Origin: Deroplatys truncata | Taxonomy: Eukaryota > Arthropoda > Insecta > Mantodea > Mantidae | Direction of reading: 5' to 3' | Length of the DNA stretch: 64,000 bases | NCBI GenBank assembly: GCA_030765065.1 | Contig: CM060988.1 | Span: 179,097,065-179,161,064 of the forward strand | Part shown: in pieces, positions 22,438-33,953 of the stretch | How positions within the stretch are numbered: the stretch's first letter is position 1 | How the letters are laid out: each line of letters starts with the position of its first letter | Position numbers and translations under genes: made by a program | The notes under the pieces: model-generated | What the model saw: only the letters and a program-made list of their open reading frames with translations | Told to the model about the DNA's origin: nothing | The model's database searches: none

Positions 22438-23617
22438 CGAAATGTGAACAGCATAAATAAAAAACGAAAAGGCGAATAAATACCAAATTTGGCATTTAAG
22501 TTCAGTATCTTCCAAAGATGGGACACGAAGATTTTCAAGATTTTGATTTTCTAAAAAATGGCTAACGATTTTGACTAAAATAATTATATTAAAGATTTAC
22601 ATGACAAATAAAATCTATATCTTGAATTTTCTGGGAGTAGCCTCTGAAATCCTCTTCATTCGGAAGGAGTTTTGTATAATTTTGCATCACTGGTAAACTT
22701 TAAGCGATAGATGAAAACGTACTACACCAAAACTGTAGATCTCTTTAAAACACACAATTCATTTCAAATAAGTTTTTTGTGGCATAAACCATTTCTGAGA
22801 TATCCGTTATTAATGTTCCGAATTGTTCATTATTAGTCATTCTCTTAAAACTCCGTAAACATTCAGTTGTTTCTCGCGATGTCATGGAAACAGTATGGAA
22901 TTTTAAGGCAGCATATAGCGTCCAGTTCTTAAACATTTGACTGTCGCTGTTCTCTTTGTATCTATAATGAAATGTGTAATGTAGCTATTTCTGCAAAAGT
23001 TACCGCGCGGGATGCATCAGTCGGTTTCGTATGTGGCCCGCTTTCGGGAGATCGTGGGTTCGATTCCCATGGCCGACCTTCCTGACCCGAGGGTTTTCCC
23101 GGGTCGCCAGGCGAATGCTGGGAAGGATTTTCACATCCCCTGAATTTCCATTTCATCTCCGTTCTCATTTCAGTTCACCTTTCATCTGTTGGTCTCTTTC
23201 AGGGTTGGCGATGGTGTTTCAGTGCAGTTTGCAAGAGAAAAGGATGCTCTTTGTGACTCCGTCCCTAGGCTTTCACCTGGCTGCCGGGGGTATCCGAACC
23301 CCCTTGAGGGGCGTTGGACACCGCCCGGTCTGCCTGTCCGTCTGCCGGGAGTCTCTATCTGGAAACTTAAGGACCCTGCCATTCCTGTGCCGCCATTCCT
23401 GGTTACGGCAGCCCAGTGTCTCCTCTCGCCTCATCCCTCCTCCGGGACGCCTCCTTGTGGGACGTAGGTACAATTTCCACTCTGTGGATCAGTGCCGAAT
23501 CCCCTCCGTAGCCAATTCTATCCAATCTGCAAAGGTTTATTTGGATTAAAATGTGGATATAAAAATAAGAATAGTTTGTATACGAAAGTCATGTGAATGT
23601 ATCACATCAGATTTTTA
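22438..23617 (+). repeat. HINE-like copy interrupted by a SINE
   Basis: Sense copy lacking its 5' end. It begins at 'gtgaacagcataaataaaaa', runs to 23001, and resumes at 23526 to end 'aatgtatcacatcagatttt'. The gap is the SINE at 23002-23525. Confidence 0.7.
23002..23525 (+). repeat. tRNA-derived SINE (type 1) with target duplication
   Basis: 524-bp SINE flanked by TCTGCAAAAGTT (22990-23001) and TCTGCAAAGGTT (23526-23537), one mismatch in 12. The head has 'gggatgcatcagtcggtttc' and box B 'GGTTCGATTCCC'. It is the best reference copy of this type because both ends are fixed by the duplication. Its long open frames on both strands are not genes. Confidence 0.85.
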
Positions 23618-23619
23618 TG

Positions 23620-24545
23620 ACACTTTAATCAAAATTGTTACATCACAACGAGATTTTTTTCACGGAGAGGGTAGTTTTGGGTAGCTGGTTTTCTTTAAAA
23701 TCTCCATGTCGAATCCTTGGAAAATGCTGAACGTGAATACAAAGTTTGATATTAATCCGACGAGTCGTTTTTTAGTTATTGTGTTCACACATGCACGCGG
23801 ATCGTTTTCTAAAAATGCTTTGTATTGGTTCACGAGGGGCTCAAAAAATATATTTCGATCAAACCTAGATATCGAATTATAGTTTGGAAAGCAATATTTC
23901 CTTTATGCTACAGGTATAAACATGAAAATGAAAACGCCCAGCTGCATGCTGCTAAGCAATTCACGGAGAAGGTAAACGCCACGACAACCACACACGTGTT
24001 GACATTAATGGTTGAAATTTATTGTCTTCATAAATTATGTAACTTTCACTGGTTTTTAATTGAATTTCCTTACGAGGTATTAACACAAAGGAAAGAAAAT
24101 ACACGACAAAATGTTTAACAACATCAACTATTTTGTAGATGGCGGCTTTAGCTCTGAAAGACTCGTTAGAGGAGCATTTGTTTTTATTTACCCCTTTTGC
24201 TGTTTATTATCTTTGTTCCTTTGATGCTTTCCCAGAATGACAATTTCGCGATTCAAATATCCGCACGCTGTAAGGCAGTTTTTGTTACCAACATTGTACT
24301 AATAAGATGAAACAATTCCCTTTCTCGTTACAGTCTTTTGTTACTCTGGAACGAAAACAAACTAGCTTCTGGTTTTAGCTTTCATCTCGCAATATAAATG
24401 CACTTTATTGCGGTGCCACTTTTAAACTCCCACTTAATTAGAAGGCGCTCTTTAAAACACTGAAAGAAGCTTTATTTTGGTTTTGTTTCTGAGAAAATAT
24501 GGATTAAAGCATAATTAAAAATATTTGTTACATTCACATGACTAT
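23620..24545 (-). repeat. HINE-like fragment and unassigned flank
   Basis: 23620-23905 is an antisense 5' third ('atcaaaattgttacatc', 'tgtgttcacacatgcacgcg'). 23906-24545 shows no recognisable element. The 97-codon frame at 23825-24118 crosses the repeat boundary and is not a gene. Confidence 0.5.
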
Positions 24546-24549
24546 TTTT

Positions 24550-25565
24550 ACTACCTTCTCTACTGCATACAGTAAGTAGGGGAAGTATTGTATTCCACTC
24601 AAAAATTTGATGTTGAGATTTCACTGGAGATATATATTTTCAGGCTCCCTGAGGCCCCCCAAAAAAGCATTTTTAAAAAAAAAATCTGTGTGCACGTGCC
24701 TCTAATGATTTTTATTAAAACGCCACACCTGTGCATGGAATATATTTACCTACAAATAAAATGTATATCAGTACATGTATACAACATACAGTTAAACTTT
24801 CAGAACCACAATCATAATTTTATAATGTAAATTAGTGATATTAAGAAATCAACAACGCAGCAAATTTTCCATATTTTTACTTTTTTGAGTTTGCAAATGA
24901 TTTTTTCCATTTCTAGTGAACTCATATACATAACTAAATAATTGCTAGAATTCAGAAGATAGCTGGTTATACTAAGAACAAGCATGCAAAAGTGTGATTC
25001 TGTATTGCAAATAGTATCAGAGAAAAAGATATATGAATTCTCATGTTTTAAGAGTAAATTTAATTATTTTACTGCTGAATGAAATACTTTTTACGACAAA
25101 TACATAAGCTATCAATGCAAACAACAACTTGAAATAATTATCAAGATTTATACAATAACTCATAAACATTTCAGGATAAACCATTTAGCACATTAAGAGA
25201 AATGGTACTTTAACATACTTGAGATATAATTTATATGTGTTCAGACAACCTTGTCCCCTTAAAACACCCCATTTATTTCAAATAACTTTTTTGTAGCATC
25301 AGCCATTTCCGAGATATCCGCTATTAAAGGTTCGATTTGTTCAATACTTCGTCATTCTTTTCCATTCCGTCAATTTTCAGTTATTTCTCGCGATGTCATG
25401 GAAACAGTATGGAATTTTAAGGCCAGCATATAGCGTCCAGTTCTTAGACATTTGACTCACTGTTCCCTTTGTATCTATAACGAAATGTGTAATGTAGCTA
25501 TTTCCGGAAATGCTTATCTCGATTAAAATGAAAAAGAAAACTATAGTTTGATAAGAATAATTGTA
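24550..25565 (+). repeat. Decayed HINE-like fragments
   Basis: 24550-24800 is a sense 5' end ('agtaagtaggggaagtattg') that decays after the microsatellite position. 25255-25565 is a sense 3' half. 24800-25255 between them is AT-rich and unassigned. Confidence 0.55.
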
Positions 25566-25689
25566 TACCCACTAATACAGAAACAAAATACAAATTTCAG
25601 CTCTAGTAATTTTTTACTTACGGAAAAATGCAATTAAAAATGAACTTTCTGGAAATGTCATCTGAATAAAAGTGATATTTTTTGTTTAT

Positions 25690-26473
25690 CTACTACGTAT
25701 AGTAAGTAGGGGAAGTATTGTATTCCACCCAAAAATTCTATACCGAGATTTCACCGGAAATAAATGTTTTGAAACCCCCTGAATCAAAAAAAAACATTTT
25801 TGGAAACATTACGGTGTGTGTGTGTGTCTGTGTGTGTGCCTGTCTGTCTGTGTGTGTGTCTGTGAACAGCATAACTCAGAAACGAACAGTCGGATAAATA
25901 CCAAACTTGGTATTTAGGTTCACTATCTTCCGAGATGCGACAAGAAGGTTTTCAAGAAAATCCTCCCACCCCAGACTACCCTTTACATTGAACATTTTCA
26001 TGAGAAATGAAATGTATATCTCGAATTTTCTGGGAATGTCTCCAAAAGTATTCTTCGTTGTGAACGACTTTTGCATAACTGGTAAACCATAAGAGATAGA
26101 CAAAATTTTACTACACATAAAATGTAGTTCGCGTTAAAATACACAATTTATCTCATATGCACTTTTTTTGTTGAGTGAACCATTTTCGAGATACTGCTTG
26201 TTATTCCTTTAAATTTTCCAATACTTATCTATAGTTTTTCTCAAATTCGTTATTCATTTTTTTTTCTGGTAATGCAAGAAAATGGAATACTCCACATAGC
26301 AACCAGCTCTTAAAATATCTGACTATCGCTTAAAGACTACCAATTCCCCTTGCATCTACAAGAAAATTAGCAATAAGATTAACATCTCGATTAACATGAA
26401 GCATATGGAGAATAAGCGTTTGTAAAAATAGTTTGTACAAGAGTAGAGAAAGTCGTGAGTGTAACACATCAGA
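25690..26473 (+). mobile_element. HINE-like element, short-core subtype
   Basis: Sense copy from 'tactacgtatagtaagtagg' to 'agtgtaacacatcaga' in a T-run, with (GT)n and (CTGT)n interruptions at 25814-25860. The region that would hold the 'aaaattttaattttctc' block (near 25995) is deleted. The 5' subterminal repeat is reduced to TTATCTACT. Confidence 0.78.
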
Positions 26474-26941
26474 TTTTTTTTAATAACTTACCACAAATTT
26501 ATACATCCCAGTTCCATATTTATACTGAAGTTCATTTACGCTCATAACAGGTTTGCCACTCCGCAAAACGGAATCGAAGGTAATTTTGTAATGCCTTTGG
26601 GCATTTGAAATAGCATGCCAGCTACACAACACACATTTAATCAGCGAATATATCGCATGTATGTATAAATGAATGTATTGAGAAACCTTCGAAAAATATT
26701 TTAGAAAAAAATACAAAACAAAATCTATCTTTTCAAGTATATTCACGTACAGCTATCCGGCGCCGGTCTTCTGCTCCAACCTGGCCCAGACCGATGGTTT
26801 AAGTGTGCTTAAAGGCGACAGCTCTGTGTCAGTAGATTTACTAGCATGGAAAGGAACTCCTTCGGGACGAAATTCCAAAACACCGGCGGCTTTGATATGA
26901 TCCTTACAATTGACAGCGTCGCTAACAGACAAACTATTTTT
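26474..26941. other. Unassigned stretch with SINE-like block
   Basis: 26474-26755 shows nothing recognisable. 26755-26935 is GC-richer and contains 'gtagatttactagcatgg' and 'cgggacgaaattcc', related to the repeat block at 4975-5104. Confidence 0.4.
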
Positions 26942-28668
26942 ACTCTCTGTACTAGTATAGTAAGTAGGGGAAGTATTGCATTCCACCCAAAAATTCGATA
27001 CCGAGAGACCCTATGAATCCAAAAACATCATGTTTGGAAAAATCTGATGTGTTATACTCACATGACTTTCTCTACTCTTGTAAAAGTATTTTTTACAAAC
27101 TCTTATTCTCCATCTATTTCATATTAATCGAGATTTGCAGAAACGATCTTTTGACATGCAAAGAGAATTATATTTTACACACAGCGATCAGTTTTAAAAA
27201 TATTTGACTCGCTTAAGGCGTACTATGTTCCCCTTGTTTTGTATTTATAAGCCCAATATAGAAATACAGTAGCCTTTAAGCATAGACATATCTCTTAATA
27301 GCTAGTTGCTAGGTGCAGCACCATTCTCTTTGGCACAGATTAATACTCTTTACATATCCAAGACAAAAAAAATGAATAACGAATTCCCATTTGAGAAAAT
27401 AAGTATTGCAAAATTTAAGGGAATAACAAGCAATATCTCTAAAATGGTCCACTCAACAAAACAAATGTATATGACACAAATTGTCTATTTTAACGCGATC
27501 TACATTTTTTGTGTAGTAAAAGTTTGTCTATCTCTTATGTTTTACCAGTTATGCAAAAGTCGGTCACAATGAAGAATACTTTTGGAGACATTCTCAGAAA
27601 ATTCAAGATATACATTTTATTTGTCATAAAAACATCTTAAACATATGATATTTTAAAATTTTCGAAAAATGTTCCATGTAAAGGGTAATTTGGGGTGGGG
27701 GATCTTCTTGAAAACCTTCGTGTCGCATCTCTGGAAGATATTGAACCTAAATACCAAGTTTGCTGTTTATCCGACTGTTCGCTTCTGAGTTATGCTGTTC
27801 ACAGACACACACGGACATGTTTCCAGAAATGCTTTTTTTGGATTCAGGGGGTCTCAAAACATGTACTTCCGGTGAAATCTCGGTATCGAATTTTTGGGTG
27901 GAATGCAATACTTCCACTATTTACTATACGTAATAGAGAAAGTAAAAAGCTCTGTGTGTGTGTATGTGTGTGTGTGTGTGTGTGTGTGTCTGTGAACAGC
28001 ATAACTCAAAAACGAAAACTCGGATAAATACCACACTTGGTACATAAGTTGATTGTCTTTCAAAGATGCGACACGAAGACTTTCAAGGAATCTTCCACCG
28101 CAGGCTACCCTTTATATCGCAAATTTTTATTTTCTCAAAAATGGCTCTAACGATTTTGATTAAAACATCATACGTTTAAAATATTTTATGGCAAATGAAA
28201 TGTAATCATGAATCTTCTGGGAATGTCCCCAAAAGTCCTCTTCATTCTGAATGACTTTTACATGACTGGAAAACCGTAAGACCTGGACAAAATTTTACCA
28301 CACAAAAAATGTAGATCTCGTTAAAACACACAATTTATGTCATACTTTTTTTCGAGTGAACTATTTCCGAGATATTCCTTGTTATTTTCTTTAATTTTCC
28401 AATACTTGTGGTTTTTCTCAAATGGGAATTCGTTATTCGTTTTGTTTTTTTTTATGTCCTGGACAAACACAGAGAATGGAATGCTCCACATAGCAACCAG
28501 TTCTTAAAACATTTGACTATTGCTTAAAACCTACCATATTCCCCTTGCACCTACAAGAAAATTAGCAATAAGATTAACATCTCGATTAACATGAAGCATA
28601 TGGAGAATAAGCGTTTTTAAAAATAGTTTGTACAAGAGTAGAAAAATCATGTGATGTAACACGTCAGA
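26942..28668 (+). repeat. HINE-like element split by an opposite copy
   Basis: The sense copy starts 'actctctgtactagtatagt', breaks at 'catgtttgga' (27037), and continues at about 27944 with the (GT)n tract (27956-27990) to end 'taacacgtcaga' in a T-run. The break holds the antisense copy 27043-27943. Confidence 0.75.
27043..27943 (-). mobile_element. HINE-like element nested in an older copy
   Basis: Complete antisense copy of the long-core subtype from TCTGATGTGTTATACTCACA to ATAGAGAAAGT, flanked on both sides by A-runs ('ggaaaaa' left, 'gtaaaaagc' right). Surrounding sequence is the interrupted copy 26942-28668, so it is the younger insertion. Confidence 0.82.
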
Positions 28669-28781
28669 TTTTTTTTAAGTACCCAATCCTTTGTGTTCAA
28701 AAACATTATTTCACATAATGTATTTTAACGAGGTCTACATTTCTCCTGTAGTAAAATTTTTCTATATTAACATATAAACGT

Positions 28782-29744
28782 TGAAGTAGGTTGTTGCTTC
28801 ACGTATGGAAAGCCGATTTGAAGTAGGAGTTGTATTGTAGTTCTTATGTTGGGGAGCCGAACTTTAAGTAGTTGCAACCGCACGTATGGTAAAAAGTTTC
28901 CGGTAGCCTTCGCCCTAAATATACTTTCAGGTGGCCTTTACCCCAAATGTTTAAAAAGTATTAACTTTGTAATTTTGACTGTTTCTTTAAATATTATACA
29001 TTTATGTTTGCCTCCGCTGCGTCAGTATTTATATTTTTGTTTAGAGACATGAATGTCTTAGCAGGGTTGTGGTACGACTGAAGAATGTAGGCTTACACAG
29101 ATTATAATTTTACTTCACTCCTTTTATTAATGCTTGACACGATTTGAATAACACTTCACTGTTATAGAGAGCTGTGAGATTTTTTTATTAATTACTTGCA
29201 CTTTTTAACACGTAAACTGTTTTTCGTCTCACACTGAATACGTATTAAATTTCTCGAGGACGCATCTCGCGTCCAGTTAGGAACACCGTCTACAACTGAC
29301 TTCTGAATTTGTAAATTTTGTTATATATCAGTTTCTGATTCGCTAATCCTACTCCAATAGAATACCTCCACTTAACTAAAGCTTTTTCTGGTTGTTGATT
29401 GGCTATTTTATAAACTGTCACAAAAATTACATTATTGCTTCCAAGAATTACAAGTAGTATTGTTAAACTTTCAAATTCATTATTGCCTCAAGGTTACCTC
29501 ATTGTTACCTCATTGTTAGCAACTTTTAACCTATTATTCTCACAGCTCCTACATTATTAAATTATGTAATACATTCACATAACATTATTACACATGGATA
29601 CACTAATATAAACATATACAATGGCTGTAATATACACTTGTTATATATTGTTACATACACATATTGCTTTAAGGCGGGCTGTTATTGAATTTATATATTA
29701 TATAATTTGACTGAAATCATTTAAGTGTTAAAAATACTACCTCA
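28782..29744 (-). repeat. Solo LTR C (TSD acgt/atgt)
   Basis: 963-bp inverted copy from TGAAGTAGGTTGTTGCTTCA to CTACCTCA. The flanking tetranucleotides are ACGT (28778-28781) and ATGT (29745-29748), one C-to-T difference at a CpG. It lies in a decayed antisense HINE-like fragment (28690-28781). Confidence 0.75.
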
Positions 29745-29748
29745 ATGT

Positions 29749-29965
29749 CAGTGCATGCATATATGTGTGTGTGTGTGTTCCTTATAGACTTCTACACCAT
29801 TGAACCGATTTCGACCATACACAGGTAACCTTTGGCACAAGGCGAAAATTACTGTCTAGCTTGGAATACGAAATTCCGCCCCATTTCACAAGATTGATTA
29901 TTTAAATTTATGTGATGCCTACAAAAGCTCGCAAGACCATCTATATCATTCTCAACGACAATTGT
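29749..29965. repeat. (GT)n with adjoining repeat
   Basis: A short (GT)n run at about 29763-29778 followed by 'acaccattgaaccgatttcg'-type sequence, which looks like a separate dispersed repeat. No gene. Confidence 0.4.
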
Positions 29966-30330
29966 ACAAGGCGTATTCCATAACTAAGGTCCGATTGATC
30001 ATAATAACAACATCTCCCATAAGACAAAGTTTATATTGACAGTAATATGTGCCCACATATCTACTTTACTTTTCCACATAATCGCCGTTCAAATCTATAC
30101 ACTTGCTGTAACACTGTACCAACTTCTTTAACCCCTCGGCATAGAAGTCTGCCACCTGGGACATGAACCAGTTGGTAAACTTCGTCTTGAGTTCATCGTT
30201 GGTTTAAAATCGTGTCCACCCAGCCACTGTTTCAAATGCAAGAAGAGGAAATAGTGCTTGGTGCCAGGTCGGGACTGTACGGAGGGTGCACTCACGAGTC
30301 ATCATTACAAGCTATGGTATTTGTGATTGT
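29966..30330 (-). pseudogene. Mariner C-terminal fragment with one end
   Basis: The minus strand reads 'NWFMSQVADFYAEGLKKLVQ' and ends 'KCIDLNGDYVEK' then a stop near 30065, the usual mariner C-terminus. Upstream, in another frame, '...HYFLFLHLKQWLGGHDF' follows a broken SPDL.PS motif (about 30215-30290). The plus-strand end 'ggcgtattccataactaagg' (29969) looks like a mariner terminal repeat. The catalytic core and other end are missing. Confidence 0.7.
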
Positions 30331-30354
30331 TCAATAGTACTTTTGTATAGTGTT

Positions 30355-31170
30355 TTCTCACTAGTGAACAATCCTTAGCGGGACCGGTTTCGCGGCGTGC
30401 GACCGGCCGGCTGGCTGTTGTATCGCTGGTTTTTTTTTTTTTTTTTTTTTTTTAAATGGTGTGGCCCCGCCTCCGCCACACCAGGTGACGATCATCCGAA
30501 AGGGATATACATCGTCTCCCCTACCATGCACTACTAACTACTCTACGGTGATGGAAGGGAGAGTCGAAGGTTAACTGGTGTCCGGTACCGCCGAAGCAAA
30601 CCGAATGTTAGTGGGTGATTTCTAAAAAGGCGCCTGCATACAAGGGAGTATGCAGACAGAGTGGAGGTTAGGTACTGGCCTTGGCATAGCCCAGACCAGG
30701 AACCTATGGTTAGTGGTGGTAGTCATGCTCATGCTAAGAGGATTGAGGTGTTAGGTGTCATGCCAAATAATCAGTTGTGGTAGTACTTACGGTTTATGAT
30801 GGCTTCGGCCGGAGAGGGAGCCGATCGCTGGTGCGGAATTCTGCAGTAAATATAGTACGTTGGTCGCGTAACTTATTTCTAGCGCACCTAACATAAATAC
30901 ATAAAAAGAAAACTAGGTTACTCATGTATGAAGCAAGGAGATGTTGAAACTGTCTCTTCTCGTTGTTCAAGCATTTCTGTTACCTCCTTAGGAAATTGCC
31001 AATTACTCTCTGCAGTTACCTCTGAGAAATGGCAGCAATTTCTTGGCGAATGTTATTTTTAAGTTCATGTAAAGTGTGCGGATTAGTTTTGTAAGCTTTC
31101 TCCTTTAATGCCCAGCGATAAAAATCTCAGGGAGCTATATCAGGGCAACGAGGGAACATGTATCTTATAT
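30355..31170 (-). pseudogene. Tc1-type transposon 3' part, C-terminal transposase remnant
   Basis: On the minus strand 31060-31170 reads 'FYRWALKEKAYKTNPHTLHE' and 'LKNNIRQEIAAIS', with a broken PDxxPxDFYxWG signature before it. This is a Tc1/mariner-superfamily transposase C-terminus. The following noncoding part (30960 down to 30355) is shared with 54180-54425 on the plus strand, so both are remnants of one family. It is interrupted by the retroposon at 30430-30823. Confidence 0.65.
30430..30823 (-). mobile_element. Poly(A)-tailed retroposon with 8-9 bp duplication
   Basis: A 394-bp insert whose plus-strand left end is a run of about 24 T (a poly-A tail on the minus strand). It is flanked by ATCGCTGG (30422-30429 and 30824-30831). 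The GC-rich body has no tRNA-like head that I can see, so it is either a 5'-truncated LINE or an unrelated SINE. The uninterrupted counterpart of its target lies at 54290-54370 (inverted). Confidence 0.78.
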
Positions 31171-31970
31171 AGGTCACATTTTAATTAAAAAAGAAAGAAA
31201 AATTTACATTTAAAGGGTAGTTAGGCAGGCGGGTTTTCTTGAAAATCTTCGAGTCTAATCTTTTGAAGGCACTTGGTATTTATCTCCGATTTTTTGTTTT
31301 TAGTCATGCCGTTCACACACACACACATACACAAATCGTTTTCTAAAACCCCTCATGGACCTCAGAATATCTATTTCTGGTGAAATCTCGATAACACGTT
31401 TTTTGCTAAACTGCAATACTTTCTGTGACTATCTACTGATCTGTTGCATTCACATGATTTTCTCCACTCAGACTTTTGCAAACTACTCTTGCAAGCCCTT
31501 ATTCTTAAACCTATCTACTTCTAGTTAATCCAGATAAACTTTTATTACATGTTTAGACATTTTGTTGAAGGTTTAATAAGACTAAAATAGGCTAAAGCGA
31601 TAGTCAGATTTTTAAAAAGTGTGTAGCTATGTGATTGCTTTGAAATTCCATGCTCTTTGTATGACTGCCAGAAAAAACTAATAGCTCCTTGCCATTTGAA
31701 AAATGCGTAAGTATTTGAACCGTTCGATATGTTCTACCGGGTCAAACAACGTCAAACAGAACAAAAAATACACAAAAAGAGGATTTGAAAATTTAAACGC
31801 ATAACAAAGAATTTATCGAAAATTGTTAACACAAAAATGAAGGAATTTGACATAAATTGTGTGTTTTAACGAGATCTACATTTTTTGCGTAGTAAGATTT
31901 TGTCTATCTCTTACGGTTTACTATGTATACAAAATTAATTCAGATTGAAAATACTGAAATTCTATTTAAT
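31171..31970 (-). repeat. Two decayed HINE-like fragments
   Basis: 31171-31435 is an antisense 5' third with a short CA run at 31316. 31438-31970 begins again at the inverted 3' end ('tgatctgttgcattcacatg') and continues through the core. Confidence 0.6.
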
Positions 31971-32533
31971 TTGTAATCCATAGCTACCGCAGTAACGTAG
32001 TCTAACCGAACTAGACTTTTTTCTCATCTATTCCAGCAAAGCATTCGATTTAGTACAGGGAATGTGTGAAAGCACGTGTAAATGGAAGAATTCGCTCGTA
32101 ACGTTACGTTACGTTAGTGCTACTGTTGAACATACACCCAGAGGACGACATTTTCTAGCGATAAGGATATAATATCACATATATTCACTCCGGTTGTGCC
32201 TGGACGTACACTCATAAATCCTACAGTGGAGGATTCCAGCAGCTTAGGTAGTCTGCACAAGAATGTAAGCCTCAAGATGGATCTTTGCCGTATTTATGAG
32301 TAAAGTTGAGTCTTTATGTACGCTCTGCTGACTGGTCACTCCTGGCACAGATTCGATACCAAGATGCTATCGATGCACGCAAGGTTTGCTGTGCTGCCTA
32401 AGCTCAGCATTAGGACAGGAATTTTATGCTCTAAATTCTTTTAATGTGCACGCACTTGTGCATTGATAACTTGCATAATAGGCACACAAGTAAGCCTGTG
32501 TAAAATATTAAAACACATGAAATTGACATAAAA
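31971..32533. other. Unassigned stretch
   Basis: Moderately GC-balanced sequence with short direct 'acgtt' repeats at 32100-32118. No recognisable gene or element. Confidence 0.4.
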
Positions 32534-32880
32534 CAATCTGATGTGTTGCACTCACATCACTTTCTCTACTCTTGTACAAACTATTTTTACAAACGCTTAT
32601 TCTCCATCTACTTCGTGTTAATCGAGATAAACATTTGCAGAAACTATCTTATTGCTAATTTTCTTGTAGGTGCAAGGGGAATATGGTAGGCTTTAAGCGA
32701 TAGTCAAATGTTTTAAGAGCTGGTTGCTATGTGGCACATTTCAGTTTCTTTGCATGTCCAGGACATAAAAAAACGAATAACCAATTCCCTTTCAGAAGAA
32801 GTATAGGTATTGAAAAATTCAAACAAATAACAACAAATACTGTCACGTTATACCGGTAAGGAGCTGGGTCTTGAATTTAT
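32534..32880 (-). repeat. HINE-like fragment (sense 3' part)
   Basis: Antisense fragment starting 'caatctgatgtgttgcactc' with intact hairpin and AGTAGAGAAAGT complement, short-core subtype. It stops near 32840. Confidence 0.7.
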
Positions 32881-33076
32881 TATTACACACCAATTGGTGA
32901 TATCTTAATATTCGGTCACATTCTTCTAAATTTATGTAGAATCTTATTCTACTTATTTCTTAGTTTATGACATTTCTGTTAATCTTGTGTACGTGACCGG
33001 ACGCTAGCGGTTGCTTATTTCCTAGGAGTGTTTCTTGGGATTTACAGTGAAGTCAACTTCCCCATGGAAACTCATG

Positions 33077-33253
33077 GAACAATGTTCCAGAAATGAATAT
33101 GTGTTTCCGGGAAAGTCATGCGCTCTTGCGTAACTCTAGGGCGGCTTCGAACCATATACGGTAATATCCGCTCGGACAATATGGAGACCCCGATAGAAGC
33201 CGGGCTTCTATATAAGCAAGCGAGCGAGGTCGCTCGGGGGTCTTGCTCTTCTT
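33077..33253 (+). promoter_or_regulatory. Candidate promoter upstream of Tob exon
   Basis: TATATAAG lies at 33209-33216, so a start near 33240-33250 is expected. Upstream are a perfect TTCCAGAA (33085-33092), the core of a heat-shock element, and TTCCGGGAA (33105-33113), which fits the TTCN3GAA STAT pattern. A CGAGCG/CGCTCG inverted repeat follows the TATA box (33220-33235). The region is GC-richer than its surroundings and free of dispersed repeats. Binding is inferred only from motif match; assignment to Tob rests on position and strand. Confidence 0.5.
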
Positions 33254-33953
33254 AGTACGGATGGGAATCGTGTACAGCTGGTCACGATTGACATCGACTT
33301 GCAACTCCTTCCTGCGCAACGCACATATCTCCAGCGTAAGCCCAGAAGGGTATTATTAGTAATTGATAATACTAACCGAGTCATGTAGTAACAAAATCAT
33401 TGCCTAATCATTGTACATCACCATCTCAGGGTTTCCCTTCAAAATATATTCATGCAGTCAGTAGCTTAAGCGAGTGTCTTTGCCTTCTGATCCTGTCCAC
33501 CTACGCTTCCCGATCACACCCAGTGGTGGGTTGTGACATTATGGTGGACGGCGCCGGCTTCTTTAATTTTTTGAGAAGTATGGTTCGACCCCGTACCTCT
33601 GTTTCTTATTCCTTATAAGATGTTTATGGTACAGGCAGCGGCCTCTCTAATTCATTCTTCCTAGACGTCCCCCAAGAGCCAGCCCCTTCAAATTTAATTT
33701 TTCAAGTTGGCATGCTTCAAGTCAGTATCTCTCTGTATTTCCCCTCCTTTCCAGAAAAATAAGGCGTAACACCCATGTCTTGAGTTAAGGTCCACCCGCA
33801 TCGGTACTTCCAATTTTCCGATATGTTAAGTATGAGTTTGTTTTCTCTTTAAGATTTGGGAGTCCTCTTTTCTAATTAACTGCCGCCTGAAGCAGAAATA
33901 TTCGCCCCTAAGCTAAAAACAAACACAAAACAAAAATACTTGAAACGTCCACG
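33254..33953 (+). other. Possible 5' untranslated exon and intron of Tob
   Basis: After the candidate start, 'ccagcgtaagcc' (about 33333) could be a splice donor (GTAAGC at 33337) and 'ttgttttctctttaag' (ending 33853) a good acceptor. That would put a noncoding first exon of about 90 bp and a 5'-UTR intron of about 510 bp before the coding exon. Nothing else recognisable lies here; the 72-codon frame at 33400-33618 would be intronic. Confidence 0.3.

Noticed and set aside
33116..33319. Minus-strand 67-codon frame over the promoter region
   Set aside because: No recognisable domain, and it overlaps a better-supported plus-strand promoter arrangement.
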